From JBEBVQ01 sp037190845 (GTDB lineage: Bacteria; Bacteroidota; Bacteroidia; Chitinophagales; Chitinophagaceae): a stretch of 64,000 nt of DNA. Position 1 is the first letter of the stretch; each line of letters starts with the position of its first letter. This document shows positions 61,823 to 64,000 of this stretch, in pieces. The translations under genes were made by a program, and so were the position numbers. Under the pieces are notes generated by a model. That model saw only the letters and a program-made list of their open reading frames with translations. It was not told where the DNA came from and did no database searches. Where the stretch lies: positions 30,100 to 94,099 of the forward strand of contig JBBCJI010000022.1 in NCBI GenBank assembly GCA_037190845.1, given 5' to 3'.

Positions 61823-64000
61823 ATGAAAAAACTTAAAATTACACAATTCATGGTTTGGACGAAGGCTGTATTCTTTATCTGTCCTCTTTTATTGGGTGCA
61901 TTACCTGTGTGGGCACAGAAATTTGAGTGGGTCCGTGGATGGGGAGGGACTGCAGCAGTAGCCAGTAAGGCTATTACTGTGGATAAGGATAAAAATGTTA
62001 TTTGTGTGGGCCATTTCAACGGTACTGCTGACCTGAATCCGGGAAGCGGTACAACAAGTGTTACTTCTTCCGGACAGGCTGACATTTTTGTTTCAAAGTT
62101 CGACGCTGACGGTGATTTTAAATGGGGGTTCAAAATCGGCAATGCTTATGGTGATGCCGTTAATGATGTTACCACTGACAAGGATGGCAATATTTATATA
62201 ATAGGCTCGTTCTTTTTTGCCGCATTGGATTTTGATCCGGGATCAGCAACACATTCGCTGACGGCAGACAACGCTGATATCTACATTGCAAAATATGATA
62301 AGGACGGCAATTATGTACATGCCGTCAGAATAGGCTCGAGTTCCGGAGATCAGGGGATGGGAATCGCGGTCGATGAGCAAGGATACATATATCATACGGG
62401 CAATTTTACCGGTACGGTTGATTTTAATCCGGGCACAGGGACTTTCAACATGACGTCTGCAGGATCCAGCGCACAGGATATATATATCAGCAAGCTGGAT
62501 CCCGCATTCAATCTGGTATGGGCCAAAAAAATAGGCGGTACCTTTACGGGCGAATACGGTAAAACGATTAAGCTGGATGGGAAGGGACATCTGTACTTTA
62601 CTGGATCATTTGCCGGAAGTAATGTGAATTTTGATCCCAATGGAGGTTCTTATCTGGTGTCGCCTAACAGCGCTAAGGGCGGTAATGGCGACGGGTATGT
62701 GAGCAAGTTTGATACCACCGGCAGCCATGTCTGGACAAAAAATATAGGAGGAAATAACAACAATGCGGATGTTACTCATTCTGTTGCCATTGATGCAGTC
62801 GGTAACGTCTATGTAGCAGGGACGGCAAGAGATACCGTATACTTCGGACCGAGAGCAACAGCTGCTTTCAGTAATATATCTACCGGAGGGACCGATGGTT
62901 ATGTAGCCAAACTGGATCCTGCCGGCAACTTTTTGTGGGCAAATCATATAGCAGGTACCGGCAATGATGATGTTGTTGCTGTACAGGTAGACGCTGTTGG
63001 TAATGTTTATATAACAGGGCATTTTGAGAATTCTGTAGACCTTGATCCGGATCCTGTCGGGACAAAGACGGTTACCGGAGTGAGCAACAGCAGGGATATT
63101 TTCATCTGCAAATACGATACTGACGGTAAATATCTTTGGGGAGACGCAATGGGGAATGCGGATGTTGACGCCGCGAATGATCTGGAACTTGATGAAACCA
63201 GCACAATGTATATTACAGGCATCTTCAGAACTGTAGTTGATTTTAACCCGGGAACGGATAAAGAAGAGCTCACGGCTGCAGCCAACGGATCCATTTTTGC
63301 GCTAAAGCTGCAACCCGATTGTGCGGTATACAAGGAATTTAATGAAGCGGTTTGCGATAGCTTCACTTTCAATGGGAAAACATACCGGGAAACGGGTATC
63401 TACAAAGATACCTTTGCCGGGAGGATACCTTCCTGCGACAGCATAACGATCCTGAATCTTGTTGTAAATAAATCTGCCAACAATCCCGTTGTCATCGGAC
63501 ATTACTGTGATTCTATTGAATTTAACGGGATTACTTATAAAACTACGGGACAGTTTACTCAGCATTATCAGACAGTACATGGCTGTGACAGCACGATACA
63601 ATATGATCTGATCATTGGCAACAGTAATGCGCAGGCGCTTACTGTAAATGCCTGCGACAGTTTTTCTTTAAATGATACGCTGGTATATAAAAGCTCCGGG
63701 ATTCACGTGGTCACGTTTACCAATGCATCCGGTTGTGACAGTACAGTGATCCTGAATCTGACAATACATACCGTTCCGGAAGCCTCGTTTACCCAGAACG
63801 GCAACGTGCTGAAGGCAACAGAAGGAGATGAATGGCAATGGATCGATTGTGCTACAGGTGAAGCAATAGACGGCGCTACGGATCAGGAGTATGAGGTTCA
63901 TGCAAATGGGCGTTATGCTGTAGTTGTGGGTGTAGATGGTGTTTGTGCAGATACCTCATCCTGCCGGGAGGTGGTTTTGGAGGAGAATAAGATTGTGGGT
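61823..64000 (+). CDS. Seven-bladed propeller surface protein, cut by window end
   Basis: The frame is open from the ATG at 61823 to the last base (726 residues visible). The signal peptide MKKLKITQFMVWTKAVFFIC runs to PVWAQ. Seven propeller repeats follow, each with a version of GNIYIIGSFxxxxLDFDPGS and DIYIAKYDKDGNY (residues about 30-490). Then come three Cys-framed modules of the type CDSFTFNGKTYRETGIY ... CDSITILNL, and an Ig-like stretch ending ADTSSCREVVLEENKI. In the paralogues at 11922 and 14093 the type A sorting tail begins about here, so the missing end is probably a T9SS tail. It diverges from the module 4 operon. Confidence 0.88.
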   Translation, partial: MKKLKITQFMVWTKAVFFICPLLLGALPVWAQKFEWVRGWGGTAAVASKAITVDKDKNVICVGHFNGTADLNPGSGTTSVTSSGQADIFVSKFDADGDFKWGFKIGNAYGDAVNDVTTDKDGNIYIIGSFFFAALDFDPGSATHSLTADNADIYIAKYDKDGNYVHAVRIGSSSGDQGMGIAVDEQGYIYHTGNFTGTVDFNPGTGTFNMTSAGSSAQDIYISKLDPAFNLVWAKKIGGTFTGEYGKTIKLDGKGHLYFTGSFAGSNVNFDPNGGSYLVSPNSAKGGNGDGYVSKFDTTGSHVWTKNIGGNNNNADVTHSVAIDAVGNVYVAGTARDTVYFGPRATAAFSNISTGGTDGYVAKLDPAGNFLWANHIAGTGNDDVVAVQVDAVGNVYITGHFENSVDLDPDPVGTKTVTGVSNSRDIFICKYDTDGKYLWGDAMGNADVDAANDLELDETSTMYITGIFRTVVDFNPGTDKEELTAAANGSIFALKLQPDCAVYKEFNEAVCDSFTFNGKTYRETGIYKDTFAGRIPSCDSITILNLVVNKSANNPVVIGHYCDSIEFNGITYKTTGQFTQHYQTVHGCDSTIQYDLIIGNSNAQALTVNACDSFSLNDTLVYKSSGIHVVTFTNASGCDSTVILNLTIHTVPEASFTQNGNVLKATEGDEWQWIDCATGEAIDGATDQEYEVHANGRYAVVVGVDGVCADTSSCREVVLEENKIVG

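Overview
The window is chromosomal DNA of a Bacteroidota bacterium, most likely of the Chitinophagaceae/Chitinophagia. The evidence is nine proteins that carry or probably carry type IX secretion (T9SS) C-terminal signals of type A or type B, Bacteroidota-style promoters (TTG/TTTG about 20 nt before TAnnTTTG), a FecI/FecR-type sigma/anti-sigma pair with an STN partner, Bacteroidota-length SecA and SppA, and the scarcity of Shine-Dalgarno sites. No plasmid, phage, transposase, CRISPR array or rRNA was seen. Species cannot be given from this sequence.

Layout. 1-4766 (minus): the N-terminus of a secreted surface-repeat protein, then what looks like one operon transcribed efp-accB-accC-rfbB-rfbA (EF-P, two acetyl-CoA carboxylase subunits, two dTDP-sugar enzymes). 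4983-8581 (plus): glyA and a large secreted protein with a clan-CD-like His/Cys pair. 8947-16213: a TPR histidine kinase/NarL-type regulator pair (module 1) diverging from two seven-bladed propeller proteins. 16470-21724: a divergent glutamate-dehydrogenase-like gene, a tRNA-like gene with an odd anticodon loop, a sterol-desaturase-type membrane hydroxylase diverging from an Rrf2 regulator, then a sigma/FecR/STN surface-signalling operon (23304-19976). 23484-34984: housekeeping and envelope genes (secA, an rRNA methyltransferase, M1 aminopeptidase lipoprotein, sppA, L-serine deaminase). 35010-43613 and 43700-49999: two paralogous modules (2 and 3), each a regulator-kinase pair diverging from two T9SS cargo genes. 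50155-52391: a markedly AT-richer pair (membrane AraC-type regulator plus small T9SS protein). 52497-57652: M36 metallopeptidase, OmpA-type lipoprotein, sucC. 57758-64000: module 4, a kinase-regulator-kinase operon diverging from a fourth seven-bladed propeller gene that runs off the window.

The main discovery candidate is module 4. Its two histidine kinases are degenerate in complementary ways. The upstream one keeps the phosphoacceptor His box but has lost the ATP-binding N, G1 and G2 motifs. The downstream one keeps all ATP-binding motifs but has Arg in place of the phosphoacceptor His. The response regulator lies between them, so the pair looks like a split kinase acting in trans. Around this, four copies of a 'TPR kinase + NarL regulator, divergent from T9SS surface protein' unit occur in about 55 kb, and three of the surface genes share an upstream 12-mer at a fixed 27-nt distance from a weak -7 box. 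Other points of interest are an Arg32-type EF-P in an operon with dTDP-sugar genes, a family of 8/9-nt-periodic intergenic hairpins, and a sigma/anti-sigma operon whose STN protein is not a TonB receptor.
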